64,000 nt of DNA from Zantedeschia hybrid cultivar (taxonomy: Eukaryota; Streptophyta; Magnoliopsida; Alismatales; Araceae). Below the pieces are notes generated by a model, which was given only the letters and a program-made list of their open reading frames with translations, made no database searches and had not been told where the DNA came from. Below, piece by piece: positions 58,101-63,393 of the stretch. The DNA lies in assembly GCA_030544215.1 (NCBI GenBank), contig JARZZO010000008.1, positions 15,681,114 through 15,745,113 of the forward strand. The letters are read 5' to 3'. The position numbers were made by a program, and so were the translations under genes. Position 1 is the stretch's first letter. Every line of letters begins with the position of its first letter.

Positions 58101-60757
58101 TGCCTCATTCTTCAGAATAAAAAGCATAGCTTTGAGGATGGGATTTCAAACATCTCTCTTATAGTTCCTACTAAACTGCAGCAAACGAGTACATTTTGGT
58201 GCATAAAACTGTAATAATATTTGAAGTGACACCTTGAGAACAGAAATGGTTCATTTCATATCTGCAGGTTTTCATGTATGTTTGTGACTTTCTCTTTGAA
58301 CCGGAACTGGGATGGTGGGGGACCTCACGTGCTTCTATTTGTATCAGATCTTCTGGGGAAGTTATCTGGTACGCTGAAATCTTAGAATAATCATAAACCT
58401 GTCTTTAAGGAAACTACTCATTTGCCCCCCACACCAAAAAAGTTGTCTACGATGCTTACCCTCATACCCATTAGATCAGTTGCATGGTACTAAAAACCAG
58501 TTGAACTGGATTGTAACCAGCTGAACTGTGGTCAGAGCAGATCTGGTTTCATGTGGGGAGTCAAAAGGCCAAAACTGGCCTTGGAACTGGAATCGGAACT
58601 GGCCAGTGCCAGTCCAGCTCCAACATCTGGCTTTTAGTTCCCCGGTTAGTTTGTTGTCCACCACCGAAGAATATCTATGGAATATTCTCTAATAACAGAG
58701 GTGGGCAAAATGAATTATTCTTTTACTACTCCATGAATATTCTCTAATGACAGAGGTGGGCAAAATTGACCACCCCATCCCCCAGCGGGAAACCTGGCCA
58801 CCCCCACCCAGGCTGAAGCAACTGCTGCTTTTGGCATGGTGAGGATCTCTGTGTGTGTGTGCGCGCCTGCTGGAAGGGGTGTCAACCATCCCCCCCTCCC
58901 CCCTCCCAAAAAAAAAGAGAAGAAAAGAAAAGAAAAGAAAATCATCATCAGCCGCTATATATATATATATATTGTATTAGTAGCTGCTACTGTAGCACGA
59001 TCAGCATTAACAACTGCTGGCATCTGGAGAGGATGGGGGTCAGCACGTACCCCCCTACATGGTTCTTTTCTCTCTAGAGACATGAGGATGCAGGTCCTTT
59101 TGAAAATTAAATATTCTTTTGAGGATGTTTTAGTCACTTTGCACGTGAGTCAAGACTTAAACCCATGTGCAGTTGAGTTACACAACCGACTCAGTAGGGC
59201 TACGGAAGTCGGGGTTTGAAGATTTTAAATGTATTAGATGGTTTTCTCAAGGAGAGGAGTATTGAGGTTAGTTCTAAAGATTTTAGGGTATAGGGGAAAT
59301 TTCCCAACATTTTGGAAGGAATAGGATAAAGTAGCTTCGTTGTAAGCGGATTGAGATCGAGATCAAGATCAAGCGAGATCGAGAGGAGCGGTCCCCGGTT
59401 CTTAAGGAGGGAACCGGGCATCACCTCGGGGTTTTAGGGCCAGCCCCCTGAGCAGACTGAGAAGTTTGCCAAAAATATAAGTAAAATCCAATGACATTGG
59501 GTTTACCCTTAAAATAGTTAAAGATTTTTGTCCCTATACCTGTTGAATTAGGAAAAATTTTGTGTTTTGCATATTTAAGATTAACTTGTTATATAATATT
59601 TTTCTAAACCACAGGTTAAAAAAACTGTGATGTGCAAATAACGACATGAATACTCATGTCAAGGGGCTTTCACTTCCTGACGCCAGCAAGAGGAGGGAGA
59701 GGTGGTCCCAATCCTATCATGAGAGAGTTCACAGGAGAGAGAGAGAGAGAGAGATTGAGAGGGAGAGGAACTCTGGTGTGTGTGTGTGTTGGGTAGGGGG
59801 AGGGATGATTTACCCTCGCCACTACTCAGTTGGCTGGTCTCATACAGAGGGGAAGGAGCCAAACAAGGGGCAAGTGCAAGAGTTGAATTTGGGGAATGCC
59901 AAGGGTAAAATAGCAATTGTATGCTGTGGTCATCTTGACGATAGCCATGGCTGCGTGTGGATCCACCAGAAGTAGACAGCAGACTAAGGTCTAAATTAGT
60001 TAACTTTAAGAGGATTAATTCATGATAATGCTGGGACTTTCCAAAATTCAAAAGGTTTACCAGATTAAAAACTAAAAAAAGACACTTTTAAAAGTATTTC
60101 CCTTTTCAAGGAGAACACAGTTTCAATCAAGTTTTAAAAACTGAAAAAAGACACTTTAAAACTTTCCATATTGTTGGGCAACAAATTTTGTCTTTAGTTC
60201 GGATGCTCTTTTGCATGCATGCTATATTGATGCTTTCACTTCCTATTATTACTTGTAATGTGATGTGCTTATAGAGATTACCTGTGCTTTTTATAGATAT
60301 TCGAATGGAGCTTGCAAAACCAAGGTCAAGTTCTCTGGTCAAGAGATTGTAGCAGGTAGTACTTTTGCTCTATGGGTCACCATTAGAAATGAAGCTCATC
60401 TCTGCTTTTTTTTAATCCACAGGTTCTGCAATCTGGGGAGCTTGAAAACATTTAGGCATGAAATAGCGTTGGATTCAAACGGTAGAAGATTGTTAGTGAC
60501 CTCTAATTCAGTTAGATCACCACTATACCAGGTCAGCGTCCGCGTACCTGTCATGAGATTGTTGCAGGCTTATTTTCTGTGTTTTGATTTTCAAGTTGAT
60601 GGGGATTGCTACACCTGATCAGGTTCAGGGACATACGAGTGGGTTCAGAACGCTTCCTCATACATCTGCTATTACAACGGTGGATTGGCACCCAACACTG
60701 CCCATCTTCTTGACTGGATCAGCAGATAATTCAGTCCGTGTCACCTCCATTGTGTAA
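13620..60757 (+). CDS. WDR91: WD repeat-containing protein 91 homologue, 15 exons (681 aa)
   Basis: Exons are 13,620-14,010; 14,124-14,240; 21,272-21,422; 25,635-26,005; 26,914-26,972; 27,107-27,201; 27,302-27,404; 27,503-27,597; 27,685-27,747; 33,739-33,814; 33,891-33,999; 57,793-57,905; 60,297-60,355; 60,423-60,531; 60,623-60,757. All phases join, and the total is 2,046 nt including TAA. The N-terminus (YAEELLREFLVFRGF) is LisH-like, followed by the conserved DDWTPWF and a short coiled coil at about 175-219. A serine/acidic linker runs to about 345, and WD repeats (LGHTSPITRCRF, IGTADGGIKAWN, LIFLTGSAD-type blocks) to the end. In animals WDR91 acts with WDR81 in endosomal Rab7/PI3P control; a similar role in plants is inference. 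The introns carry nearly all the mobile DNA of this window. No exon is broken, so the gene is probably functional. Confidence 0.88.
14124..14240 (+). CDS. WDR91: WDR91-like exon 2
   Basis: After TTGCGCAG. Encodes AIPYLKNPNLDPQFRVYFS to LSEIFN and leaves G before donor GTGTCA. Strongly conserved block of the family. Confidence 0.88.
14377..14659. mobile_element. Small terminal-inverted-repeat element (candidate MITE)
   Basis: CTGTTTGGATGCAAC at 14,377-14,391 is matched in inverted orientation by GTTGCATCCTAACAG at 14,645-14,659, a 15-bp inverted repeat with one mismatch. The 283-bp interior contains several CATAAACCTA-like near-repeats. The CTGTTTGGATGCA end resembles those of plant hAT or Harbinger MITEs. 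No clean target duplication is visible. Confidence 0.5.
14675..16921 (+). pseudogene. LINE ORF1, Gag-like RNA-binding protein (one in-frame stop)
   Basis: Encodes the chaperone-like partner of the LINE reverse transcriptase. Two CCHC-type knuckles are visible at about residues 70-105 (CIRCLGKGHHAAGC and CLHCKGAGHRRRLC). They are followed by a DUF4283-like region ending in GVPLHLWNINTFQ. A TAG at 15,425-15,427 interrupts that region just before GVPLHLWN; the frame is open on both sides. Downstream is a long, variable, Ser/Gly/acid-rich part and a basic C-terminus. Stop and start codons of ORF1 and ORF2 overlap as ATGA at 16,918-16,921, which suggests coupled re-initiation. Confidence 0.8.
16918..20763 (+). 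pseudogene. LINE ORF2, endonuclease-reverse transcriptase (two in-frame stops)
   Basis: Order of domains: an APE-type endonuclease (LISWNIRGLN, CLQETKM, YGPH, LGDFNCVR, and SDHIPL near 17,597), then reverse transcriptase (motif A LDFEKAYDRINW, motif B RGLMQGDPLSPF, catalytic FADDTLLF near 18,979), then a C-terminal zf-RVT region with WxxWxxxxPxKxKxFxW-like spacing. Stops are TGA at 17,461-17,463, inside the endonuclease just before KYTWSN, and TAG at 20,053-20,055 before the zf-RVT region. A hAT-like MITE (19,404-19,584) adds 63 codons between the RT and WSGG...HLINW without breaking the frame. Probably inactive. Confidence 0.85.
19404..19584. mobile_element. 181-bp hAT-like MITE inserted in LINE ORF2
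   Basis: Flanked by the perfect 8-bp direct repeat GTTAGAAG at 19,396-19,403 and 19,585-19,592. The ends are inverted relatives: CATGGAATGCAGAATCGG on the left, and CAAGGAATTCCGGATCGG when the right end is read in reverse. The interior is dense in GATCGG/CCGATC, so it can fold on itself. Removing the element and one repeat restores a normal LINE junction (EAVRS-SFFWSG). The 189-bp gain (181 plus 8) is a multiple of three and contains no stop in the LINE frame. Confidence 0.85.
20964..21271 (+). other. 3' part of WDR91 intron 2 with A-rich low-complexity tract
   Basis: Unique sequence between the LINE tail and exon 3. A C8 run is followed by about 60 bp of AAAAAT repeats (21,101-21,165). No coding potential was recognised. 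The acceptor TCCTTAG precedes exon 3. Confidence 0.5.
21272..21422 (+). CDS. WDR91: WDR91-like exon 3 (coiled coil)
   Basis: After ATCCTTAG. Encodes ARIPALLKIS followed by a leucine-heptad segment (LQNDIKQLNTKLSQLQALLEA) and leaves AG before GTAACT. Conserved in plant WDR91 homologues. Confidence 0.85.
21748..22972. mobile_element. Non-autonomous hAT-like element, 1.2 kb
   Basis: Left end TAGGAGTGCAAAATGGATC and right end GATCACTGTTGCACCCCTA form an imperfect inverted repeat. The left flank is CTCAAGCT (21,740-21,747). The matching right flank CTCAAGAT is recovered at 23,220-23,227 once the nested 239-bp MITE and its extra 8 bp are removed; 7 of 8 bases match. Sub-terminal GGATC/GATCC-rich segments and a GC-rich interior resemble the element at 34,751. 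No transposase is visible. Confidence 0.7.
22975..23213. mobile_element. 239-bp palindromic MITE nested in the hAT right end
   Basis: Bounded by the perfect direct repeat CCCCTACT at 22,967-22,974 and 23,214-23,221. Ends are CAAGGATGGCA and, read in reverse from the right, CATGGTTGGCA (9 of 11 identical). Both halves consist of repeated CGGTAC/GTACCG and CGATAC, giving a long self-complementary structure around an AT-rich centre (AATAAAAAATT). The end and TSD pattern match the MITE in the LINE, so both probably belong to one hAT-mobilised group. Confidence 0.82.
23580..24113 (+). mobile_element. 5'-truncated RTE-type LINE fragment
   Basis: Nearly colinear with the 3' third of the copy at 11.4-12.9 kb, but much better preserved. 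It encodes KWRLATGVMCDRKIPTKLKG and LYGSECWTIKGQHVSKMSV, then LRWFGHVRRRP in a shifted frame. It ends GCCGACCCCACTTAATT...GATTAAGGCTCGG followed by TTGAG repeats. Confidence 0.85.
24160..25272. mobile_element. Probable solo LTR, 1.1 kb
   Basis: Begins TGATGGGGGAT and ends GTTTCACATCA, so the ends are the inverted pair TGATG...CATCA. It is flanked by the perfect 5-bp repeat ACATG at 24,155-24,159 and 25,273-25,277. The 3' part has the T-rich, stop-filled look of an LTR. A short frame near 24,500-24,712 (HATLVFNSRLEENFISQ) resembles retroelement protease sequence only faintly. No internal duplicate of either end was found, which favours a solo LTR over a complete element. Confidence 0.65.
25635..26005 (+). 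CDS. WDR91: WDR91-like exon 4 (linker)
   Basis: Acceptor TCAGTCAG allows the frame-keeping start at 25,635, 4 bp after an alternative AG. Encodes a Ser/Glu-rich, poorly conserved linker ending KGMNAILMFQA and leaves G before GTTGAA. The exact 5' border is less sure than the others. Confidence 0.7.
26426..26722 (+). mobile_element. RTE-type LINE 3' fragment in WDR91 intron 4
   Basis: Starts abruptly with CAATTGAGGACAAATTGAGA and encodes LREGRLRWFGHVRRRPREAP in one frame. It ends GCCGACCCCAATTAATTTGG with TTGAG repeats. Closely related to the copy at 23,580-24,113. A C/A-rich tract follows at 26,748-26,776. Confidence 0.85.
26914..26972 (+). CDS. WDR91: WDR91-like exon 5, with GC donor
   Basis: After CTAACAG. 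Encodes EDEISSVREEEFPEVKVEFQ. The following intron begins CAG-GCAAGC: a GC donor is required, since no nearby GT keeps phase 0 into exon 6. Confidence 0.82.
27107..27201 (+). CDS. WDR91: WDR91-like exon 6 (first WD repeat)
   Basis: After GATTTACAG. Encodes ETFLGHTSPITRCRF and ASASADGTV, leaving AG before GTATTT. Confidence 0.88.
27302..27404 (+). CDS. WDR91: WDR91-like exon 7
   Basis: After GGGCAAAG. Encodes IWTHNSSTSTSRNATIYCG and LDWECRSDRL, ending before GTATGC. Completes the first WD blade and starts the second. Confidence 0.88.
27503..27597 (+). CDS. WDR91: WDR91-like exon 8
   Basis: After GACAACAG. Encodes LLIGTADGGIKAWNVDAKR, a canonical WD blade, and leaves AG before GTTGAT. Confidence 0.88.
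27685..27747 (+). CDS. WDR91: WDR91-like exon 9
   Basis: After ATTTGCAG. Encodes VLDLKCSPVEPIFVSAAASR and leaves AG before GTACAT. The next intron (27,748-33,738) holds the second LINE and an LTR element. Confidence 0.88.
28205..28290. repeat. GTGCATG/CATGCA minisatellite
   Basis: Alternating GTGCATGCATGTGCACAC-type segments, largely self-complementary, just 5' of the LINE fragment. Short open frames in all directions here are artefacts of the repeat. Confidence 0.6.
28336..29131 (+). pseudogene. LINE reverse transcriptase fragment (two frameshifts)
   Basis: Frame changes are needed near 28,535, before YTDDT, and near 28,617, before SGLKINFDKSS. The catalytic motif is YTDD in place of YADD. 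The coding sequence stops where the LTR element begins (TGTTGACCC at 29,132). Confidence 0.8.
29132..31860 (+). mobile_element. 5' LTR of a truncated gypsy-type element (copy A)
   Basis: Starts TGTTGACCC within the LINE and ends CCCGAACCAACA directly before a primer-binding-type segment. TATAAATA at 30,345-30,352 follows a region rich in CCCCACCGGT and its inverse, and marks the likely U3/R limit. The last 350 bp (from CCTAAACTTGGGTGAGGCC to the end) match, inverted, the LTR at 51,694-53,708. Confidence 0.8.
30345..30352 (+). promoter_or_regulatory. LTR TATA box (copy A)
   Basis: TATAAATA in GGGGCCTATAAATAGGACCC, at the 3' edge of the ACCGGT-rich U3 region. The related LTR at 51,694-53,708 has the same box inverted. 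Confidence 0.65.
31861..32664 (+). mobile_element. Truncated internal region of LTR copy A: PBS and leader ORF
   Basis: ATGGCACGCCCGGTGGGACC lies immediately after the LTR, in the position of a primer-binding site. An open frame at 31,988-32,548 contains THAQCGYLTTPTCFGDFP and SPYLLGV, then GILPKVCQDVATFKKK. The same order occurs on the minus strand of the large element at 54,911-55,445. No gag or pol follows; the element is cut at the LINE junction near 32,665. Confidence 0.7.
31988..32548 (+). CDS. Leader ORF of gypsy-type element, unknown function (186 aa)
   Basis: Open from ATG to TAA, lying between the primer-binding-type site and where gag would be expected. Shared with the large minus-strand element: HAQCGYLTTP, CFGDFP, a PY-LGV segment, a basic stretch, then RLD-GEL and GIL-KV-QD. 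I know no domain for it. Some gypsy lineages (for example Ogre in the Tat clade) carry an extra ORF before gag, which is the likeliest parallel. Here it is an isolated remnant. Confidence 0.55.
   Translation: MVARVMYGPLVVATHAQCGYLTTPTCFGDFPAVVGSPYLLGVIPVPEPAPVQEKKRAFRAKKVNKGGQRQIVYTTNTISTSPAFSSSRRHKQRGTPPSTSRTGKTILIGDMRIRLDGGELIIPKTRHVLTNPVHNRFGILPKVCQDVATFKKKRRTQKAAVRQHAPVAPQYVGGNAASRARDDTIP
32665..33575 (+). pseudogene. LINE C-terminal (zf-RVT) fragment with stops and frameshifts
   Basis: Resumes at FPSLFFLAVHKRALVSE and passes stops near 32,808 and 32,999. A further frame (33,078-33,434) carries CMKCEETAAHLFIQCD and CWSIWEQRNDKVFKG, the zinc-finger-like C-terminus of plant LINE ORF2. Confidence 0.78.
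33739..33814 (+). CDS. WDR91: WDR91-like exon 10
   Basis: After CTTTTAG. Encodes HASNRIDQLGFASLTVWNMK to WKAM before GTATGA, a WD blade with its terminal W. Confidence 0.88.
33891..33999 (+). CDS. WDR91: WDR91-like exon 11
   Basis: Encodes SVLPLGRDPPAITSVCFN and LAASATDGMIHMF, leaving G before GTATCC. The acceptor GGTGAAG is purine-rich and weak, but phase and homology require it. Confidence 0.82.
34751..35748. mobile_element. Non-autonomous hAT element, 998 bp, perfect TSD
   Basis: Flanked by CCAGTGCC at 34,743-34,750 and 35,749-35,756, a perfect 8-bp duplication. Left end is TAATGGTGTGAATGGGTC; right end, read in reverse, is TAGGGGTGTCAATAGATC. Sub-terminal regions are rich in GGATC/GATCC and CGGAT/ATCCG, like the element at 21,748-22,972. 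The interior has long but unrecognised open frames (for example 35,150-35,740) and no transposase, so it would need a transposase in trans. Confidence 0.85.
35892..37524 (-). repeat. 3' LTR of the large gypsy-type element
   Basis: Colinear with 55,564-57,219; a sampled 240-bp stretch shows about 15 differences by eye. On the minus strand a TATA-like TATAAAAT lies at about 36,926-36,935, preceded by a U3 region with many CCACCGGT-type motifs and a 33-base C run. At 36,150-36,500 the motif AAGGAT and its complement recur every 15-40 bp. The inner end loses similarity at GGGGAT and may be deleted. Confidence 0.8.
37117..37149. repeat. Poly-C tract (33 bases)
   Basis: An uninterrupted run of C inside the U3 part of the 3' LTR, absent as such from the 5' LTR copy. 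Length may be unreliable in assembly. Confidence 0.8.
37525..40900 (-). repeat. Repeat-built 3' untranslated region of the large element
   Basis: Lies between the pol remnant and the 3' LTR. Three copies of a unit of about 250 bp (38,772-39,040; 39,440-39,690; 40,630-40,885) share TTTTTGCCTGTGCACCCTT-like and CACCTCGTTTT-like segments. Between them are arrays of short degenerate units. One is about 40 bp (TTCAAGGATACA...GGCTCCTAGGGGCCAAAGA, 39,120-39,430). The other is about 50 bp (AGCCATGGACTTTGG...GGGGATAAAGGCTCTAGGT, 39,790-40,580). No coding function is seen in 37.5-38.8 kb. Confidence 0.75.
41090..41780 (-). pseudogene. RNase H / integrase-linker remnant of the large element
   Basis: Minus-strand frames with stops show AQADALVKLASALE (41,560-41,270), the C-terminal hallmark of gypsy RNase H. 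This is followed by NRWLPDDKVERLQPSRRVAFYRTTDGVLYQ (41,290-41,200), which resembles the spacer leading to the integrase zinc domain. Nothing of the integrase core was recognised further downstream. Confidence 0.65.
41786..43721 (-). repeat. 3' LTR of the nested chromovirus (complete, 1,936 bp)
   Basis: Bounded by ATGAA on the outside. It is very GC-rich between 42,300 and 43,330 but AT-rich at both ends, with a G14 run at 42,291-42,304. The last 118 bp overlap the end of pol. Long antisense and sense frames inside are a result of high GC. Confidence 0.82.
43604..47513 (-). pseudogene. Chromovirus pol (protease, RT, RNase H, integrase, chromodomain)
   Basis: Minus-strand order: protease VIIDSGSCINAIS (near 47,300); RT with KIDLKSGYHQVRI and the catalytic YFDDILIYS (near 46,050); RNase H with LYSDHEALRFLHAQKKLN; integrase with a CRIC zinc-ligand pair, ISMDFVLGL, VSDQD and TAYHPQTNGQTE; and a C-terminal chromodomain (DHILDEQ...YLVHWRG, about 43,920-43,790). 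Disabling changes are TAG codons at 47,187, 46,156, 44,993 and 44,927, and frameshifts near 46,370 and 45,485. All four stops are explained by single C-to-T or G-to-A changes. The last 39 codons lie inside the 3' LTR. Confidence 0.87.
47497..49160 (-). pseudogene. Chromovirus gag (one frameshift)
   Basis: Starts MSAPASSSQAG at 49,160. A linker of RD/DR repeats (about 48,720-48,530) precedes the capsid-like retrotransposon gag domain (DWKASMNRYFDWMGM, KLTGEAQTYWSNVE, WEDMKVKLREKYLP). A one-base indel near 48,020 shifts the frame between EESALTL and SRFRKGLRRVYQQELF. The end carries a CCHC knuckle CYKCQGFGHFKSQC (about 47,626-47,583). The frame is open upstream through the truncated LTR. Confidence 0.85.
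49167..50563 (-). repeat. 5' LTR of the nested chromovirus (inner end deleted)
   Basis: Matches 42,307-43,721 almost base for base, then joins gag directly at GGGCCTCG-ATTTTCCACATG. The part equivalent to 41,786-42,306, together with the primer-binding site, is absent. Confidence 0.82.
50569..51693 (-). other. Internal region of the large element, unassigned
   Basis: Continues the large element on the far side of the chromovirus insertion. A minus-strand frame at 50,990-51,235 (MDVTRSFEALHGYVIKLKSN) and short flanking frames are visible, but I recognise no domain. It lies where pol would be expected, so it may be decayed pol or acquired spacer. Confidence 0.35.
51694..53708 (-). mobile_element. 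Solo LTR of the copy-A family inside the large element
   Basis: On the + strand begins TGTTGTTTGGGACC and ends GGGTCCAACA. Colinear, inverted, with the LTR at 29,132-31,860: shared CTCGGTCAGTGTTAATTATG, TTGGCCTCACCCAAGTTTAGG, and TTCCCCTTAGGAATAAACC segments, and TATAAATA on the minus strand at 53,489-53,496. Its U3 part is much shorter. There is no second LTR or coding sequence of its own, and no perfect 5-bp duplication was found. Confidence 0.72.
53866..54900 (-). pseudogene. Gag of the large gypsy-type element
   Basis: The minus-strand frame 54,351-53,866 encodes a retrotransposon gag domain: LPTNYTKPSKFTKFNSEGST, STSLTGIAFHWYTKLKPHSI, NWDEMQRKFLDRF and YAIDYAKRWRDLSMR, in the order typical of plant gypsy Gag. 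The upstream part, to about 54,900, is broken by stops. Downstream coding is cut by the solo LTR. Confidence 0.75.
54911..55445 (-). pseudogene. Leader ORF of the large element, unknown function
   Basis: Two adjacent minus-strand frames (55,445-55,152 and 55,135-54,911). The first has SHAQCGYLTTPICFGDFP and PYSLGV, then a basic stretch. The second has RLDEGEL and GILSKVRQDEVEF. Both match the leader ORF at 31,988-32,548 in order and spacing. It sits between the primer-binding-type site and gag. No known domain is recognised. Confidence 0.6.
55542..55563 (-). other. Primer-binding-type site of the large element
   Basis: Immediately inside the 5' LTR, the minus strand reads GATGGTACGCCCGGGTAGGA, corresponding to GATGGCACGCCCGGTGGGAC after LTR copy A. 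The conserved position and sequence support a tRNA primer-binding role; I did not assign the tRNA. Confidence 0.6.
55564..57239 (-). repeat. 5' LTR of the large gypsy-type element
   Basis: Pairs with the 3' LTR at 35,892-37,524. It shows the same AAGGAT-rich stretch (55,820-56,190), a TATA-like box on the minus strand near 56,580-56,590, and a U3 with repeated CACCGGT, poly-G and TCTC tracts. Similarity to the partner stops near 57,219. Confidence 0.78.
57793..57905 (+). CDS. WDR91: WDR91-like exon 12, with GC donor
   Basis: After CCGTAAG. Encodes DMSASLQITGWPAHDSAVSS and FGPDETSIFSLGSDGK. The donor reads AAG-GCAAGT, a textbook GC donor; a GT two bases on would break phase with exon 13. Confidence 0.85.
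57906..60296 (+). other. WDR91 intron 12
   Basis: A 2.4-kb intron. It holds a candidate small inverted-repeat element at 58,486-58,641. A 33-bp direct repeat (GAATATTCTCTAATRACAGA...) occurs at 58,680 and 58,735. There are also (TA)n, (GA)n and (GT)n tracts at about 58,956, 59,740 and 59,777. No coding sequence was recognised. Confidence 0.5.
58486..58641. mobile_element. Candidate short inverted-repeat element
   Basis: GGTACTAAAAACCAG at the left and CTGGCTTTTAGTTCC at the right are inverted copies with two mismatches. The interior repeats AACTGG and CCAGTT. There is no convincing target duplication, so this is tentative. Confidence 0.35.
60297..60355 (+). CDS. WDR91: WDR91-like exon 13
   Basis: After TTTATAG. 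Encodes IFEWSLQNQGQVLWSRDCS and leaves AG before GTAGTA. Confidence 0.87.
60423..60531 (+). CDS. WDR91: WDR91-like exon 14
   Basis: After ATCCACAG. Encodes FCNLGSLKTFRHEIALDSNG and LLVTSNSVRSPLYQ before GTCAGC. Confidence 0.87.
60623..60757 (+). CDS. WDR91: WDR91-like exon 15 (last)
   Basis: After CTGATCAG. Encodes VQGHTSGFRTLPHTSAITTV, then DWHPTLPIFLTGSADNSVRV and TSIV-stop, the terminal WD blade and usual end of the family. Confidence 0.87.
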   Translation, partial: VQGHTSGFRTLPHTSAITTVDWHPTLPIFLTGSADNSVRVTSIV

Positions 60758-63393
60758 GTTGTTCTGTATTGCCTTTCCATTCATGGGATGTGTGTGTGGC
60801 GTACTCAACAATGTTTTGCACCTTTGCTAAAATTCGCCTGCGGATCTCCATCAGAAATCCACTCACTGCAGCATTTGGCAATCTTGGAAGCTCCGTTGCT
60901 CCCATTCTTTGTTGTTTCCCCCTTGTGTTTTTGGTATGTGCTCTCTGTAATTTGGATGGAATAATTCCTTGCTTCAATGTGTTTTTGCCAGAAGAGAAAT
61001 ACTTGATGTAACGTGCGCGTTTTAGCAACGTCAGATCCAACGCACGCACTATCCCCTTTTTCCTCTTTTTGTTGCTACCCTCTGTTCGCTTGAGCTGCCA
61101 TTTGGGTCGTAAGAAGCCAGTTGGGGATCTAATCCGATTCATGTTAACTGATTTTCGAATCCAGTTTAACCTTACCCCATCTGAATACCGATCTCATGTG
61201 ACCCAACTTTTATCCCGCTGAGTCGGTTATGATACTGACAATTCGAATTTTTTATTTCTCTTTATTCATCAAAACATTGTGTTCAAGGTTAACAAAACAA
61301 CTGAAATCAAAGTTACATACGTAACTATATCACTATTGGGGATTTATGTCAACTAGTATTTCCTAAGTTTTTCGTGTTCAAAGATCTCAATTGGGTGGGC
61401 CAGCCCGTACTCTAACCCAATCCAATCTAAATGACATTAAATTTAAATTATTTAAAATGGGTTGGGTTAAATTTGAGTTGGTATTAATTAAATTTTGGAT
61501 TAAGTTGGGTTGAATCTGGGTTGCTTAAGTAGTTTTATTGATTTTTGCATTAATTCATACAAAAAATAGTTCACTTCTCTGAAAATTGGGCCAGCCTAAT
61601 CCAATCCAGCTCAGTTCAGACAAAGTCCTTGTATTGAATTTGAGTTGAGTTGGGCTGTAGTAGTATGCGGGTAAAGTTGGGCTGGATCATTTTTAATTTA
61701 ATTTCAGTGTAAATTACTTCGGGTCCACCGACTCCAACGCAACCAAATTCTCTCTCAAATTTAAAGATATAAAACCAAATGATGCTCATTCTAACAACTT
61801 AGGTGTGCTTTATATGGACGAATGTCCCGCATGGATTGGCTTAGACTCGATCCAGTCGAATCGAGCTTGGATTAAATGTCTCCTGTTTACCTTGCCCTAA
61901 GTTGGATTTGATCAAGTTCAACTTGATGGCCCAACCATAACCTGGCCGGCTTGGGTTTAGGTTGACCCACTGACCGAAATTTGCAGTTTTATTTTGGCAC
62001 TTACTTTCAACGTGGAAAAGAATAATAAGTAGAACTGGCTATAAATTTTTTTGGATAGTTGCATAAGTTAAATAATCCCAAATAAGGCCTTATTTTATCC
62101 AATCAAGGAAGTAGTTATTTGGAACGTTTGTTTGAATGCCTAAAAATATTCAAAAATATACATAAATAGCTTTAAGTTGAAAAGGACACTTCTGCGTTTT
62201 CTCAAATATAATCCTGGTTATTTGAAGTTTAAGGTAAATGTGCTAGGCACAACCTTGGATGTCATTGTTGGCTTCCACATTGAAAATGAAATGTGCAGAG
62301 TGGTAAATTGTCTGGTATCCTGGAGCTTGAGACCATGGGTCTGCACCCATGTAAGTTCCCTACTCTTAGCGATTTAGAAGTTTCAGGGATCGGAGTAAAA
62401 AAAATGGAGATTCATGGTGGAGAACTAGAAGCCCTACCTTGCATCATATCATGGATGAGCTGGAACCTTTCCTGGAACCTGGGGTTCTAGGGGAGATCCT
62501 GCTTGGAGTCCAGCACCCCGGCTCCACAAACCCTACTTGATCGTTGTGTTAGTAATAGCTCCCCTGCCACAGAGAGAGAGAGAGAGAGGAAATCTTGCGA
62601 AAGTGCGTTGAGTCTTACCTAAAGGACATGATATTCTTTTCTTACCTTAGTTAAAGTCTAATTTGATTAAGAGGATGGAAGATAACGGCAGTGACACTTT
62701 TGACAGAATATTATCATAACTAAGATATACATGATATTATATAATATAACAGTAACATATATGATATTTATCCAATAACTTGATCATTTTTTAGCTATAA
62801 TGATTCACTTTGGGATATTTTTCTGAAACCAATACGTCAACAAAGACAAAAAAGGATGCATTATTCGAAATGATATTATCAACGATGTTGAAAAGTGGAT
62901 TGTGTTATTTCCAACTACATTATCCGACAGACACCATTAAGTATGGTTTTTTATACACTATATATTACTAATATCAAACATTTAAGTTGAAATCTAGAGA
63001 CCAATATCGAAAAAAAGGCCATCAAATCACCCTAATTCTCTAAAAGAAATGCCTATTTTTCCTTTTTTTCTATGAGGAAAAATATAATCTACAGGACACA
63101 CATGCTATCTAAATTTAATATTTTGTTCTGTAAATAGGGTAATATAAGTTCTCACGTTAATGGACCACATTTATACTTAACAATATTCAGTTTAATAAAA
63201 GTATGATGACATGAAATCCCCAAGTTGACCCCTGGGCGGTTCAATCAACCGGAGACCATGGTCCGTGACCCGCAAACTCTTGTCCACCTCCGGTCCAGGG
63301 TTTAACGAGCTCTCCCTTCTCCTCTAGTTCGCTCGGTGGGCCCTTCTTTCCCGCCCCATTTCCTTCCCCGACACACCTCGAGAATGAAGACGA
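60758..63393. other. Intergenic region between the WDR91-like and ZDP-like genes
   Basis: Starts with the likely 3' untranslated region of WDR91. Between about 61,380 and 61,980 the sequence is full of GGGTTGGGTT, CCAATCCAA and TCGAATCGAG words, like the sub-terminal parts of the hAT elements seen elsewhere, but no paired ends were found. A (GA)n tract lies at 62,571-62,588. The last 150 bp are C-rich and belong to the next gene's leader. Confidence 0.4.
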
